Below the pieces are notes generated by a model. That model made no database searches. It worked only from the letters and a program-made list of their open reading frames with translations, and had not been told where the DNA came from. A stretch of DNA of 64,000 nucleotides, taken from Paraconexibacter antarcticus (GTDB lineage: Bacteria; Actinomycetota; Thermoleophilia; Solirubrobacterales; Solirubrobacteraceae). Shown piece by piece: positions 7,317 through 15,374 of the stretch. The translations under genes and the position numbers were made by a program. Location of the stretch: contig NZ_CP098502.1 of the NCBI RefSeq assembly GCF_024220175.1, forward strand, positions 2,046,001-2,110,000. Direction: 5' to 3'. The first letter of the stretch is position 1. Every line of letters starts with the position of its first letter.

Positions 7317-7868
7317 CTACCGCACGAGGGAGGCGCCGGAGTCCGGGTCGGCGTCGCTCCGGCCGTCGGCGTCGCCCTCGCCGTCGCCGTCGGTTGCCTG
7401 AGGCCCGCCCGGAGCGCCCTCGCCGAGGTCTGCGTGCTCGCGGACGAGCAGCCAGGTGAGCCAGATGCCGATGCCGAAGAGGGGCAGGCCCATCGCGGTC
7501 TTCGCGACTCCGAGCGCGGTGACCGAGCCCGCGAGGTACAGGGGGAGCTGCACGAGCAGCCGGACGCCGAAGAGCACGACCCACAGCCAGCTCGCCCGGG
7601 TGTAGGCGCGCATGGGCCCCGGGTCGTCCCGCCAGCCCTTGCCTGCGCCGGAGAGGCCGGCGACGAGCACGCCGATGAGCGGGCGGCGGATGAGGATCGA
7701 GACGAAGTAGGCCGCCGCGTACGCCGCGTTGAGCAGGAGACCGGGCAGGAAGAAGTTCTCGGCCTTGCCGGTGCGGGTCGCGACGAAGGCCGCGAACGCG
7801 ACGCCGACGACGCCGGTGATCGCGTACTGCGGCGTCTCCCGCTGGGCGAGCCGGAGAAGCCCGAGCAC
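7317..7868 (-). CDS. DUF3159 family membrane protein; true start unclear
   Basis: From the GTG at 7868 it reads 183 residues with about five membrane segments and the recognisable DUF3159 core (LGLLRLAQRETPQYAITGVV, GLSGAGKGWRDDP, YTRASWLWVVLFGVRLLVQL). The same open frame continues upstream for about 50 residues that also look like family sequence, including GGVRGTIESSVPPVAFVIAY. No ATG, GTG or TTG occurs there before the end of the preceding gene. The acidic tail after about residue 150 is low-complexity. The function of DUF3159 is unknown; it is typical of actinobacteria. Confidence 0.8.
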   Translation of the reverse strand: MLGLLRLAQRETPQYAITGVVGVAFAAFVATRTGKAENFFLPGLLLNAAYAAAYFVSILIRRPLIGVLVAGLSGAGKGWRDDPGPMRAYTRASWLWVVLFGVRLLVQLPLYLAGSVTALGVAKTAMGLPLFGIGIWLTWLLVREHADLGEGAPGGPQATDGDGEGDADGRSDADPDSGASLVR

Positions 7869-8049
7869 GACGGCGACCGCGACGGCGACGAGCGAGGAGG
7901 CCTTCGTGTCCTGGCCCGTCGCGGTGTACGCGATGACAAACGCGACGGGCGGGACGGAGGACTCGATGGTCCCGCGGACGCCGCCGAGGGCGTCCGCGAG
8001 GGCCCCCGGGCCCGAGGGGCCCGGGGCCTGAGGCGACGGAGCGGGGGGC

Positions 8050-8853
8050 TCAGTCGTAGGTATAGAAGCCCTTTCCGGACTTCTTCCCGAGCGAGCCGAT
8101 CGCGACGAGGTCGTGGATGCGGTGCGGGACGTGGACGCCGATGGCCTCGCCGATCGCCGAGGACACGTCGAGGCCGACGTAGTCGAGCAGGGCGAGCGGG
8201 CCCATCGGGTGGCCGGCGCCGAGCTTCATGCAGGTGTCGATCGCCTCGGGGGTGAGCCCGGAGGTCTCCATGAGGTCGACGGCGCTGAACAGGTACGGGA
8301 AGAGCAGGCGGTTGACGACGAAGCCGGCGATGTCCGGCACCTCGACGGCCTTCTTGCCGAGGACGACGCAGAGGTCGCGGGCGCGGGCGCGGATCGTCTC
8401 CACCGTCTCGTCCGCGTACGCGAGCTCGACGAGCTCCATACGGGTGACGGGGTTGAAGACGTGGAGGCCGACGAAGCGCTCGGGGACGCCCGCCGCCGAG
8501 GCGAGGACGTGGACGCTCAGCGATGAGGTCGTCGTGCACAGCATCGTGTTCGGACCGCCGAGGGCCGCGAGCTGCTTGAGGAGCGGCGCCTTGGCCTCGA
8601 GGTCCTCGCTGATCGCCTCGACGATCACGGTCGCTCCCTGGAGCTCCTCCAGGTCGGTCACGATCCTCACGGCGGCGCCGTCGACGCCCTCCATGCGGCT
8701 CGTGAGCTTGTCGACGGCGGCGCGGGCGCGGGCGGCCGAGGCGTCGGAGCGCGCCCAGAGGACGACCTCCCCGTGCCCGGCGGCGGCGGCGGCGAAGCCG
8801 GTGGCGATGGCGCCGCTTCCGGCGATGGCGATGGATTCCTGCATGGGCGGCAT
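8050..8853 (-). CDS. 3-hydroxyacyl-CoA dehydrogenase (HbdA/PaaH type)
   Basis: This 267-residue single-domain enzyme oxidises 3-hydroxyacyl-CoA with NAD in beta-oxidation or butyryl-CoA metabolism. The Rossmann motif (IAGSGAIATGFAAAAAGHGE) is at the start. The catalytic histidine lies in RFVGLHVFNPVTRMELVEL, and the C-terminal dimerisation domain begins at VNRLLFPYLFSAVDLMETSG and ends GPLALLDYVGLD...GKGFYTYD. An ATG three codons in (8844) is an equally good start. It is somewhat shorter than the usual 280 residues. It precedes the DUF3159 gene on the same strand and follows the M20 peptidase. Confidence 0.92.
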   Translation of the reverse strand: MPPMQESIAIAGSGAIATGFAAAAAGHGEVVLWARSDASAARARAAVDKLTSRMEGVDGAAVRIVTDLEELQGATVIVEAISEDLEAKAPLLKQLAALGGPNTMLCTTTSSLSVHVLASAAGVPERFVGLHVFNPVTRMELVELAYADETVETIRARARDLCVVLGKKAVEVPDIAGFVVNRLLFPYLFSAVDLMETSGLTPEAIDTCMKLGAGHPMGPLALLDYVGLDVSSAIGEAIGVHVPHRIHDLVAIGSLGKKSGKGFYTYD

Positions 8854-8947
8854 CCAAGCAAACGGCGGCGTTCACTGCGGTGCGGCTCCCGGACGTCACG
8901 TGCGGTCGTGGCGTCCGAGGAGCGGTCCCGCCGCCACCGTCCTCGGG

Positions 8948-10303
8948 TCAGGCGCGCGACCCCAGGGACTGGAGGAAGAGCGCCTGGGCGAGGGTAGCGC
9001 GCTCGAGGTCGCCGACGTCGACGGACTCGTCGGCGGAGTGGATCCGGGCGCCGTCGTCGCAGGCGCCCCAGAGGACGATCTCGGCGTCCGGGAAGGCATG
9101 GGCGAGGGTGACGCAGAGCGGGATCGCGCCGCCGGAGCCGACCTTGACCGCATCCTTGCCGTAGGCCTCCGCCATCGCCCGGGCGGCGACGGCCGCCGCG
9201 GGCCCGCCGCCGGCGAGGACCGCGCCGGCGGCCGCCTCCCGGCGGGTGCAGGTGAGCCGCGCGCCCCAGGGGACGTGGGCCTCGAGGTGCGCGATGATCG
9301 CGTCCTGGGCCGCCGCCGGGTCCTGGTCGGGGGCGAGGCGGGCGCTGAGACGGGCCGTCGCGACGGGGACGAGCGCGTTCGCGGCGCCGTCGATGGCGGG
9401 GACGTCGAGCCCGATCGCGGTGATCGACGGGCGCATGTAGAGCTGCTCGGCGAGGGCGGGGGTGCCGACGAGCTCGACGCCGCCGGCGACGCCGGCGGAC
9501 CGGCGCAGCTCCGCGGGGTCGACGGGGCGGCCGTCCCACGCCTGGCGCACGAGGCCCTCGACGGCGACGTCGCCCGCCTCGTCGTGGAGCGTCGCGAGCA
9601 GCCGCGAGAGCGTGATGAGCGCGTCGGGCACCGGGCCGCCGAAGAGCCCGCTGTGCACCGGGCCGCCGGCGAGCGTGCGGACCTCGGCGTCGACGACGCA
9701 GAGCCCGCGGAGGGTCGTCGTCAGCGTCGGCTCGCCGACCTTCCAGTTGCCGCTGTCGGCGACGACGATGACGTCCGCGGCGAAGCGCCCGGGGTCGGCC
9801 TGCACGGCGGCCTCGAAGGTGCCGCGCCCGGTCTCCTCCTCGCCCTCGACGATGACCTTGATCGTCACCGGGGGCGCCTGACCGCCGGCGAGGAGCGCGC
9901 GCAGCGTCCCGGCGTGGAGGACGACGCCGCACTTGTCGTCGGCGGCGCCGCGGCCGTAGAGGCGTCCGTCGCGCTCCGTGAGCTCGTAGGGGTCGCTCGT
10001 CCAGGCGGCCCGGTCACCCTCGGGCTGCACGTCGTAGTGGGCGTAGAGCAGGACGGTCGGCGCGCCCGCGGGGCCCGGCAGCTCGCCGAAGACGGCGGAC
10101 GGCGCCCCGGGGATCTCGATGAGCTCGGCGGTGCTCAGGCCGGCGTCGCGGAGGATCTCGAGCGTCGCCTGCGCGGCGTCGGTGACCGGCCCCTCGGGAA
10201 AGCCCGGGAAGGCGATCGACGGGATGGCGACGAGCCGCGCGAGGTCCTCGCGCAGGCCGGGCAGAAGCTCCCGCACGGTGGCGGGCAGGTCGGTCGGGGG
10301 CAT
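8948..10303 (-). CDS. M20 family metallopeptidase (dipeptidase type)
   Basis: This 451-residue protein has the complete zinc site of the M20/CNDP group: YAHYDVQPEGD (His and Asp), RGAADDK (bridging Asp), EGEEETG (the catalytic Glu and a ligand) and later VADSGNW. The inserted dimerisation domain occupies about residues 200-330 with GGPVHSGLFGGPVPDALITL. Members remove amino acids from dipeptides or acylated amino acids. There is no signal peptide, so it is cytosolic. The ATG lies 4 bp from the end of the thioesterase gene upstream on the same strand, suggesting an operon with the thioesterase and enolase-superfamily genes. Confidence 0.92.
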   Translation of the reverse strand: MPPTDLPATVRELLPGLREDLARLVAIPSIAFPGFPEGPVTDAAQATLEILRDAGLSTAELIEIPGAPSAVFGELPGPAGAPTVLLYAHYDVQPEGDRAAWTSDPYELTERDGRLYGRGAADDKCGVVLHAGTLRALLAGGQAPPVTIKVIVEGEEETGRGTFEAAVQADPGRFAADVIVVADSGNWKVGEPTLTTTLRGLCVVDAEVRTLAGGPVHSGLFGGPVPDALITLSRLLATLHDEAGDVAVEGLVRQAWDGRPVDPAELRRSAGVAGGVELVGTPALAEQLYMRPSITAIGLDVPAIDGAANALVPVATARLSARLAPDQDPAAAQDAIIAHLEAHVPWGARLTCTRREAAAGAVLAGGGPAAAVAARAMAEAYGKDAVKVGSGGAIPLCVTLAHAFPDAEIVLWGACDDGARIHSADESVDVGDLERATLAQALFLQSLGSRA

Positions 10304-10307
10304 GGGG

Positions 10308-10847
10308 TCAGGCCTCCAGGTCGGGGGGCGGCGGGGGTGGGGCCCCGGGCTCGGGCCGGGGGGACGGCGGGACCGGCTCGCGCAGCTCGGTGAGGGCCTC
10401 GACCTCCGCGTCGGCCGCGCCCGCCTCGCGGAGCACCTCGATGAGCTCGGACCGCAGCCCGGTCGCCTGCCCGGTCTCGTAGTCGTACCCGACCATGGCG
10501 CCCCAGCCCTCGGCGAGGAGCCGGCCGTCCCGCTCGGCGACCATCCGGAACGCCATCCGGAAGGAGGAGCGCCGCAGGGCGAACGGGCGGATCCAGGTGC
10601 GGATGGCCTCGTCGTGGAAGGCGGGCGCCCGGTAGTTGATGTGGGCCTCGGCGAAGATGAGCCCGAAGTCGTTCGTCGCGCTCGAGCCGTAGGCGGGCAG
10701 CAGCGACTCCACGTAGGCGATCCGCGCGCTCTCGAAGAACTGCAGGAAGACGACGTTGTTGAGGTGCCGGTTCGCGTCGAGGTCGCCGTAGCGGACGGTG
10801 TCGACGAACGAGTACGGCCAGCCCTCGACGCTCCCGCGCTGCTTCAC
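10308..10847 (-). CDS. Acyl-CoA thioesterase, 4HBT hotdog fold
   Basis: This 179-residue protein starts at a GTG that overlaps the previous stop as GTGA (10844-10847). The hotdog domain is clear: VRYGDLDANRHLNNVVFLQF contains the 4-hydroxybenzoyl-CoA thioesterase-like Asp and the asparagine/histidine neighbourhood. AHINYRAPAFHDEAIRTWI and a MVGYDYETGQ strand follow. The last 30 residues are Pro-rich and probably disordered. It would hydrolyse an acyl-CoA thioester; the substrate is not evident. Coupling to the enolase-superfamily gene suggests a shared pathway. Confidence 0.87.
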   Translation of the reverse strand: MKQRGSVEGWPYSFVDTVRYGDLDANRHLNNVVFLQFFESARIAYVESLLPAYGSSATNDFGLIFAEAHINYRAPAFHDEAIRTWIRPFALRRSSFRMAFRMVAERDGRLLAEGWGAMVGYDYETGQATGLRSELIEVLREAGAADAEVEALTELREPVPPSPRPEPGAPPPPPPDLEA

Positions 10848-11914
10848 GCGTCCTCCCCCCAGCGGAAGCCGGTCGGCTGCACGAGCGCCGGCAGCGGGCT
10901 CTCCGGCAGGCCGGCCGGGGGCTGCGGGTCGTTGAACCCGCCGGGCGCCACGTCGTTCGGCCCGTCGGGGTGGAAGAGCGAGGCGAGGTACTGGATCTGC
11001 CCGCGGCCGCACCCGAGCTCGAACTGGCCGCCGCCGTACATGGCGATCCCGTGGGCGTCGCAGTGGTCGTACACGTCGAGCAGGGGCTTCACGCCGCCGA
11101 CGCGCGAGGGCTTGACGTTCACCATCTTCGGCGCCGGGTCGAGCGCGAGGATATCGTCGAGTCCGTGGATGATCGCGTCCCAGGTGACGCGGTCCTGGAC
11201 TGGGGCGATGAGGGCCTGGACGCGCGGGTCGTCGTGCGGATCCTCGAGCCACGCGTCCGGGAAGGCGTCGAGCAGGAGCCGGTACTGCCGGGGGTCCGCG
11301 GCGACGTCGACGATCGAGCCGACGTAGCGGCCCTTGAGGTCCAGGGACTCGACGGCCCCCGTGGCGGCGATCGCGTCGATGAGCTCCGGCGTCCAGTCGT
11401 TCGTCGGATCGAGCTTGAACTGGAGGCCGGGGTATCGCTCGAGGCGGTCCGTGAGCGGTTCGAGGCTCGGCGGCTCGCCGAGGCGCAGCGACACGACGAA
11501 GCGGACCGGCCTCGGCGCGCGCCCGAGCACCTCGTGGAGCGGCACCCCGGCCTGGCGCAGCGCGAGGTCGAGGGCGGCGGACTCGTAGGCCCAGACGCGG
11601 TAGAGGACCGACGCGGGCCGCAGCGCGGGCTGCGGCCACAACTCGAGGCCGCGCAGGTGCGCGCAGAAGCTCTCGAGCGTCCACTCGCCGGCGAGCGGCA
11701 GGGCCGGCCCGGCCGCCTGCAGCGCGTCCTGGTCCTCGGCGTCGTACGTGACCTCCTCGCCGATGCCGTCGGTGCCGGCGCCCTGCAGGCGGATCACCGT
11801 CGAGACCCGGGTGAACCCGGACGACACGTCCTGCTCGAGCCGCTCGAGCGTGTAGCCCTCGATCGTCAGGGGCAGCCCCGCGACACGGGACCAGAGGGAG
11901 CCGGAGGGGGTCAC
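10844..11914 (-). CDS. Enolase superfamily protein (mandelate racemase / muconate lactonising type)
   Basis: This 356-residue protein has an N-terminal capping domain and a C-terminal barrel. The barrel ligands can be seen: GLQFKLDPTNDW (Lys-x-Asp), ESLDLKGRY, DAWLEDPHDD and MVNVKPSRVGG. The order resembles o-succinylbenzoate synthase and related lyases/racemases. The capping domain start (LPLTIEGYTLERLEQ) has lost the usual family spacing, so the substrate is unclear. A -10-like TAGGAT ends 6 nt before the GTG start, which fits a leaderless mRNA. It heads a three-gene unit with the thioesterase and M20 peptidase. Confidence 0.82.
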   Translation of the reverse strand: MTPSGSLWSRVAGLPLTIEGYTLERLEQDVSSGFTRVSTVIRLQGAGTDGIGEEVTYDAEDQDALQAAGPALPLAGEWTLESFCAHLRGLELWPQPALRPASVLYRVWAYESAALDLALRQAGVPLHEVLGRAPRPVRFVVSLRLGEPPSLEPLTDRLERYPGLQFKLDPTNDWTPELIDAIAATGAVESLDLKGRYVGSIVDVAADPRQYRLLLDAFPDAWLEDPHDDPRVQALIAPVQDRVTWDAIIHGLDDILALDPAPKMVNVKPSRVGGVKPLLDVYDHCDAHGIAMYGGGQFELGCGRGQIQYLASLFHPDGPNDVAPGGFNDPQPPAGLPESPLPALVQPTGFRWGEDA

Positions 11915-11920
11915 GGGACG

Positions 11921-11926
11921 ATCCTA
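11921..11926 (-). promoter_or_regulatory. -10-like TAGGAT of the enolase-superfamily operon
   Basis: TAGGAT on the minus strand is followed by exactly 6 nt and then the GTG start at 11914. A transcript starting at that distance would begin at the start codon itself. Confidence 0.5.
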
Positions 11927-11934
11927 CCCCTCGC

Positions 11935-12198
11935 TCACCCGGCCTCCAGACGGGCGACGAGCTCGTCGAGGCGCAGCTCCTGCAGACCCTGCCCGACCGC
12001 GTCGAGCTCGGTGGCGCAGTACTCGACGAGCGTGCGCCCCTCGCGGCAGAGGTCGAGCGTCTCGCGCAGGCCCGCGTCACCGGAATCCAGGCGGCGGATG
12101 ATCTCCTCCAGGCGGGCGGTCGCGGCCTCGTAGGAGGCGGGGGCCGCGGCCGGCGGCGGGGCGGGGACGGTCGGCGGGGCGGCGGGCTCGTCGGTCAT
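11935..12198 (-). CDS. xseB: Exodeoxyribonuclease VII small subunit
   Basis: This 87-residue protein matches XseB: S-Y-E-x-A-x-A-R-L-E-E-I-I-R-R-L-D-S-G in the first helix, then L-R-E-T-L-D-L-C-R-E-G-R. It has the usual length plus a Pro/Ala-rich N-terminal extension of about 25 residues. It forms the complex with XseA that degrades single-stranded DNA from both ends in mismatch and recombination repair. The ATG at 12196-12198 lies 8 bp after the xseA stop on the same strand, so the two are co-transcribed. Confidence 0.93.
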   Translation of the reverse strand: MTDEPAAPPTVPAPPPAAAPASYEAATARLEEIIRRLDSGDAGLRETLDLCREGRTLVEYCATELDAVGQGLQELRLDELVARLEAG

Positions 12199-12206
12199 CG
12201 GCGGGT

Positions 12207-13580
12207 TCAGGGCTCCGGGACGGGGTCGACGGTGGCGCCGGCGTAGCCGTCGGCGAAGAAGAGGCGGACGTGGCCGGCGGCGCGGGCGGCGGCGGCGGTC
12301 GTGATGACGCCGCCGTCCCCGTCGTCGACGACCGCGTAGCCGCGCTCGACGACGCGGTCGGGGTCGTGGGCGGCGAGCGCGGAGGCGAGCGCGTCGAGGT
12401 GCGCGCGGCGCGAGGCGGCCTCCGCGCCGGCGCCGGCGGCCGCCTTGCGGGAGAGGACGAGGCCGGTCCGGGCCACCCGCTCGCGGCGGCCGGCGGCGCC
12501 GCGGACGGCGCTCGCCCGGACCTCGCGCAGCAGCTGGTGCAGGCGGCGGCGGTGGCGGGCGATGTGCTCCGCGGGCGCCCGCGCGAGCCGTTCGAGGACG
12601 CGGGCGCGCTCGACGACCGCGCGCCGGCCGTGCGTCGACAGGCGGCGGGCGGCGCTGAGCGTCGCGACCCGTGCCTCGCCGCAGTGGACGGGCACCGCGG
12701 TCTCGGCGGCGTGCGTCGGCGTCGAGCACGCGACGGCGGCGACGTCGTCGATGAGCGTGTGGTCGGTGTGGTGGCCGACCGAGGAGATGACGGGGACGGG
12801 CAGCAGGGCGACCGTCCGGCAGAGCGTCTCGTCGCAGAAGGCCATGAGGTCGGCGAGCGAGCCGCCGCCGCGCGCGACGACGATGATGTCGACGGCGCCG
12901 GTGGCGGCGAGGTCGCGCAGCGCCTGGGCGATGCGGGGCGCGGCATGGCGGTCCTGCACGGGCGCGAAGGCCCACACGAGCCGGCCCTCCCACCCGCGGC
13001 GGGCCAGGCCGGCGAGGACGTCGTCGCGTGCCTTCCCGCCCTCGCCGGTGACGACGCCGATCGTGCGCGGCAGGCCGGGCCGCGTCAGCCGCTTCTGCGG
13101 CTCGAGGAGGCCCTCGGCCGCCAGCTGCCGCCGTAGCCGCTCGACCTGGGCGAGCAGGTCGCCCTCACCGGCGACGCGCAGCGCGGTCACGGCGAACGAG
13201 AAGGCGGGCGAGGACTGGCGGGAGCCGGGGTAGTAGTCGGGCCCGCCGGCGGCGACGACCTGCGCGCCGTCCGCGAGGGCACCCCCGGGGATGCCGGCCT
13301 TCTCGAAGTCGTTCAGCCACATCGCGCAGGGCAGCGCGCCCTCGCCGTCGCGGAGCTCGAAGTAGACCTTCGCCTTCGACCGGCGCAGGTTGAAGACCTC
13401 GCCGACGAGCTGCAGCCGGGCGCGCTTGCGCAGCTCCTCCTGGAGCTTGCGCGCGTAGGCCCCGACGGGGAACGGCCCGGGGAGCGTCGAGCCCGCGATC
13501 CCGTCCGGGCGAGCGGGGGCCGCGGCCGTCGCGGCGGGCGCGGGGACAGGCAGGCCGGGGAGGGGGGACGGGTCGGACAC
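12207..13580 (-). CDS. xseA: Exodeoxyribonuclease VII large subunit
   Basis: This 457-residue protein has the normal family length and order. An OB-fold single-strand DNA-binding domain (LQLVGEVFNLRRSKAKVYFE) follows a Pro/Ala-rich N-terminus of about 35 residues. The catalytic domain has TIGVVTGEGGKARDDVLAGL, DIIVVARGGGSLADLMAFCD and VISSVGHHTDHTLIDDVAAV, with the conserved GRGGGS-like loop and Asp pair. A long coiled coil (about 310-400) that binds XseB follows. The start is a GTG at 13580, supported by TAGGCT (13595-13590) 9 nt upstream. Confidence 0.95.
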   Translation of the reverse strand: MSDPSPLPGLPVPAPAATAAAPARPDGIAGSTLPGPFPVGAYARKLQEELRKRARLQLVGEVFNLRRSKAKVYFELRDGEGALPCAMWLNDFEKAGIPGGALADGAQVVAAGGPDYYPGSRQSSPAFSFAVTALRVAGEGDLLAQVERLRRQLAAEGLLEPQKRLTRPGLPRTIGVVTGEGGKARDDVLAGLARRGWEGRLVWAFAPVQDRHAAPRIAQALRDLAATGAVDIIVVARGGGSLADLMAFCDETLCRTVALLPVPVISSVGHHTDHTLIDDVAAVACSTPTHAAETAVPVHCGEARVATLSAARRLSTHGRRAVVERARVLERLARAPAEHIARHRRRLHQLLREVRASAVRGAAGRRERVARTGLVLSRKAAAGAGAEAASRRAHLDALASALAAHDPDRVVERGYAVVDDGDGGVITTAAAARAAGHVRLFFADGYAGATVDPVPEP

Positions 13581-13589
13581 CTGACGGCG

Positions 13590-13595
13590 AGCCTA
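13590..13595 (-). promoter_or_regulatory. -10-like TAGGCT of xseAB
   Basis: TAGGCT on the minus strand ends 9 nt before the GTG start of xseA. No Shine-Dalgarno sequence fits between them. Confidence 0.5.
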
Positions 13596-13676
13596 GCCGC
13601 CGGGCGCGACGGCTCCGGCGGCGCGGCGCGGCGTCCCGGTGCCGCGCGGTCCGCCGGCTCGCGGCGCCCGCGTGGT

Positions 13677-13991
13677 TCAGTGCGCGCCGGTGGCGTGCGC
13701 GGCGGCCTCGGCGGCGGCCACGTCGTCGACGGAGGGGAGCGGGCGGATCGCCGGCTCGTGGGCCGTGCCGCGGACCTCGCCCGAGAAGCCGAGGGCGGTG
13801 AGCCGCGCGATCTCCTGCTCGCCGAGCAGGCGCGCCGGATGACCGTCGGGCAGGCCACGGATGAGCCGCGCGATCCGGCCGCGGATCTGCAGCGCGAAGT
13901 GCGGGGTGGAGGCACCCATCAGCGTGCGGACGTCGTCGACGGTGACGACGTGCCCGGGCTCGCGGCGGACGGGGTTCTCGGCTTCGCTCAC
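13677..13991 (-). CDS. Uncharacterised small protein (104 aa)
   Basis: I recognise no named family. The predicted product is soluble and mixed helical, with residues 15-60 looking like a folded core (VVTVDDVRTLMGASTPHFAL, then QIRGRIARLIRGLPDGHPAR) and an Ala/His-rich tail. The phrase ARLLGEQEIARLTALGF looks like a helix-turn-helix-sized unit, but it is not a convincing DNA-binding motif. The GTG start is supported by a -10-like TACCTT (14003-13998) 6 nt upstream, so it is probably a separate leaderless gene. Codon use matches the neighbours. Confidence 0.65.
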   Translation of the reverse strand: MSEAENPVRREPGHVVTVDDVRTLMGASTPHFALQIRGRIARLIRGLPDGHPARLLGEQEIARLTALGFSGEVRGTAHEPAIRPLPSVDDVAAAEAAAHATGAH

Positions 13992-13997
13992 GGCGAC

Positions 13998-14003
13998 AAG
14001 GTA
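13998..14003 (-). promoter_or_regulatory. -10-like TACCTT, 6 nt before a GTG start
   Basis: TACCTT on the minus strand is separated by 6 nt from the GTG at 13991, the spacing expected for a leaderless transcript. Confidence 0.4.
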
Positions 14004-14043
14004 TCGCGTCGCGCCCCGGTCGGGGCGCGGCGTGGCGTCCCGC

Positions 14044-15252
14044 TCAGCCGGCGTTCTTCGTCGCGATCGGCCGCGTCTCGAGGTTGTCGTCGACCTCGGC
14101 CTGCAGCCCCGCGGTGATCGCCTTCGTGTCGCCGACGAGCCACGCGTGGTTGAAGAAGCCGCGCGCGGCGTTCTGGTCGAAGCCGGGCTGGATGTCCTTC
14201 AGGTAGCCGCCGACGTCCCGGTCGAGCGTGTCGGGGGCCGAGAGCAGCAGCAGCGGGCCGTACGTCCCGCTCGCCGACAGCGGCGCGACCGCCGGCGCCG
14301 TCGCCGGGTCGGCGGTCTGCGGCACCATGACGAGGCCGTGGCCCGGGGTCGTCGCGCCCCACCCGAAGTCCCCGTCGGAGTACGTCGCGAAGCCGATGGC
14401 GTTCGTGATCGGGTTCTGGCCGCCGACGCGGATGATCTTGCCGAGCCCCTTGAGCTCCTTCGTCACCTCCGGCGTCACGACGGTGCTCGGGCCGAGGACA
14501 TAGATCTTCGGCTTGTCGTGGGCCCGGATCGCGGAGATCGTCTCCGGCGGCACGTGGCTCTTGCCCGTGAAGAGGATCGGGTCGCCCGACGTCGCGGCCC
14601 AGGCCGCGGCCGGGGCGGCGTACGCCGGGTCCTCCGAGGTCACGACGAGCACGCGCCGCGAGGCCTTGCCGCGTGCGGCGGTGGCGAAGGCGTCGATCGC
14701 CTTCGCGATCGCGGCGGGCGAGCCGCCCTTGATGTCGGTCGGCCGGAGCTTCGCCGGGCGGGCGACGGTCCCCACGCGGATGACCTGCGCCCCGGCGGCG
14801 GCCTTCGCGCCGGTCGGGGCCAGCGCCGTGAGGGCCTTCCCCGTCGCCGCCGGGATCGACCGGCCGTTGACGAAGAGCGTCGGCGCGTGCAGCGGCGGGG
14901 CGTCGAGGACCGACGCGGCGACGGCCGCCTGCCAGTTCGCCGAGTCGACGAGGGTGACCGCGCCGGGGCGCGCGCCGGCGGGGCCGCCCGGGTACACGAT
15001 CTGCGTCGCCGCGGCCGCGTCGGCGATCGGGTCGGCGCCGGCGATCCGCGTCGTGTTCTTCGTCGCGAGCACGGGGAAGCCGAGGTCCGCGGCCGAGCCG
15101 GTGTCGCCCTTGACGCCGATCTTCGGGCGGTCGGGCGTCGCGGTGTCGGACGAGCCGGCGCGGCCGCAGCCGGCGGCGGTGGCGGCGAGCGCGACGGCGA
15201 GCGCGACGGCGGCCGCGCGGGCGGAGGGGGAACGGGAGGTACGGGACGACAT
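14044..15252 (-). CDS. Cell wall-binding repeat 2 (CWB2) lipoprotein
   Basis: This 402-residue protein begins with a signal peptide ending in a lipobox-like A-A-G-C (Cys29), so it is probably lipid-anchored. The body has CWB2-type repeats. Several units carry a strand followed by V-x-x-A-S or S-x-D-P-x-x-A-A-P-A-A (for example LVVTSEDPAYAAPAAAWAAT), then D-P-I-L-F-T, and KIYVLGPSTVVTPEVTKEL. A further R-I-A-G-A-D-P-I-A-D-A-A opens the first repeat. In Firmicutes these repeats bind secondary wall polymers. Here the role is surface attachment or scaffolding by inference. A -10-like TAGGGT (15268-15263) lies 10 nt before the ATG. Confidence 0.8.
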   Translation of the reverse strand: MSSRTSRSPSARAAAVALAVALAATAAGCGRAGSSDTATPDRPKIGVKGDTGSAADLGFPVLATKNTTRIAGADPIADAAAATQIVYPGGPAGARPGAVTLVDSANWQAAVAASVLDAPPLHAPTLFVNGRSIPAATGKALTALAPTGAKAAAGAQVIRVGTVARPAKLRPTDIKGGSPAAIAKAIDAFATAARGKASRRVLVVTSEDPAYAAPAAAWAATSGDPILFTGKSHVPPETISAIRAHDKPKIYVLGPSTVVTPEVTKELKGLGKIIRVGGQNPITNAIGFATYSDGDFGWGATTPGHGLVMVPQTADPATAPAVAPLSASGTYGPLLLLSAPDTLDRDVGGYLKDIQPGFDQNAARGFFNHAWLVGDTKAITAGLQAEVDDNLETRPIATKNAG

Positions 15253-15262
15253 GGCGGCGCTG

Positions 15263-15268
15263 ACCCTA
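15263..15268 (-). promoter_or_regulatory. -10-like TAGGGT before the CWB2 lipoprotein gene
   Basis: TAGGGT on the minus strand ends 10 nt before the ATG at 15252. Confidence 0.42.
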
Positions 15269-15331
15269 ACGGCAAGCGCGGAGCGGCCGCGACGGTCACG
15301 CGATCCCTCCCGGCGGTCGCCCGCGCCACGC

Positions 15332-15337
15332 TAGGCT
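15332..15337 (+). promoter_or_regulatory. -10-like TAGGCT upstream of pspA
   Basis: TAGGCT lies 37 nt before the pspA ATG. Unlike most genes here, pspA also has a good ribosome binding site (AGGAGG at 15366-15371), so its mRNA probably has a conventional leader. Confidence 0.45.
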
Positions 15338-15374
15338 CACCGGACACGTTCCTCAAGCCGACCCAGGAGGCCCG

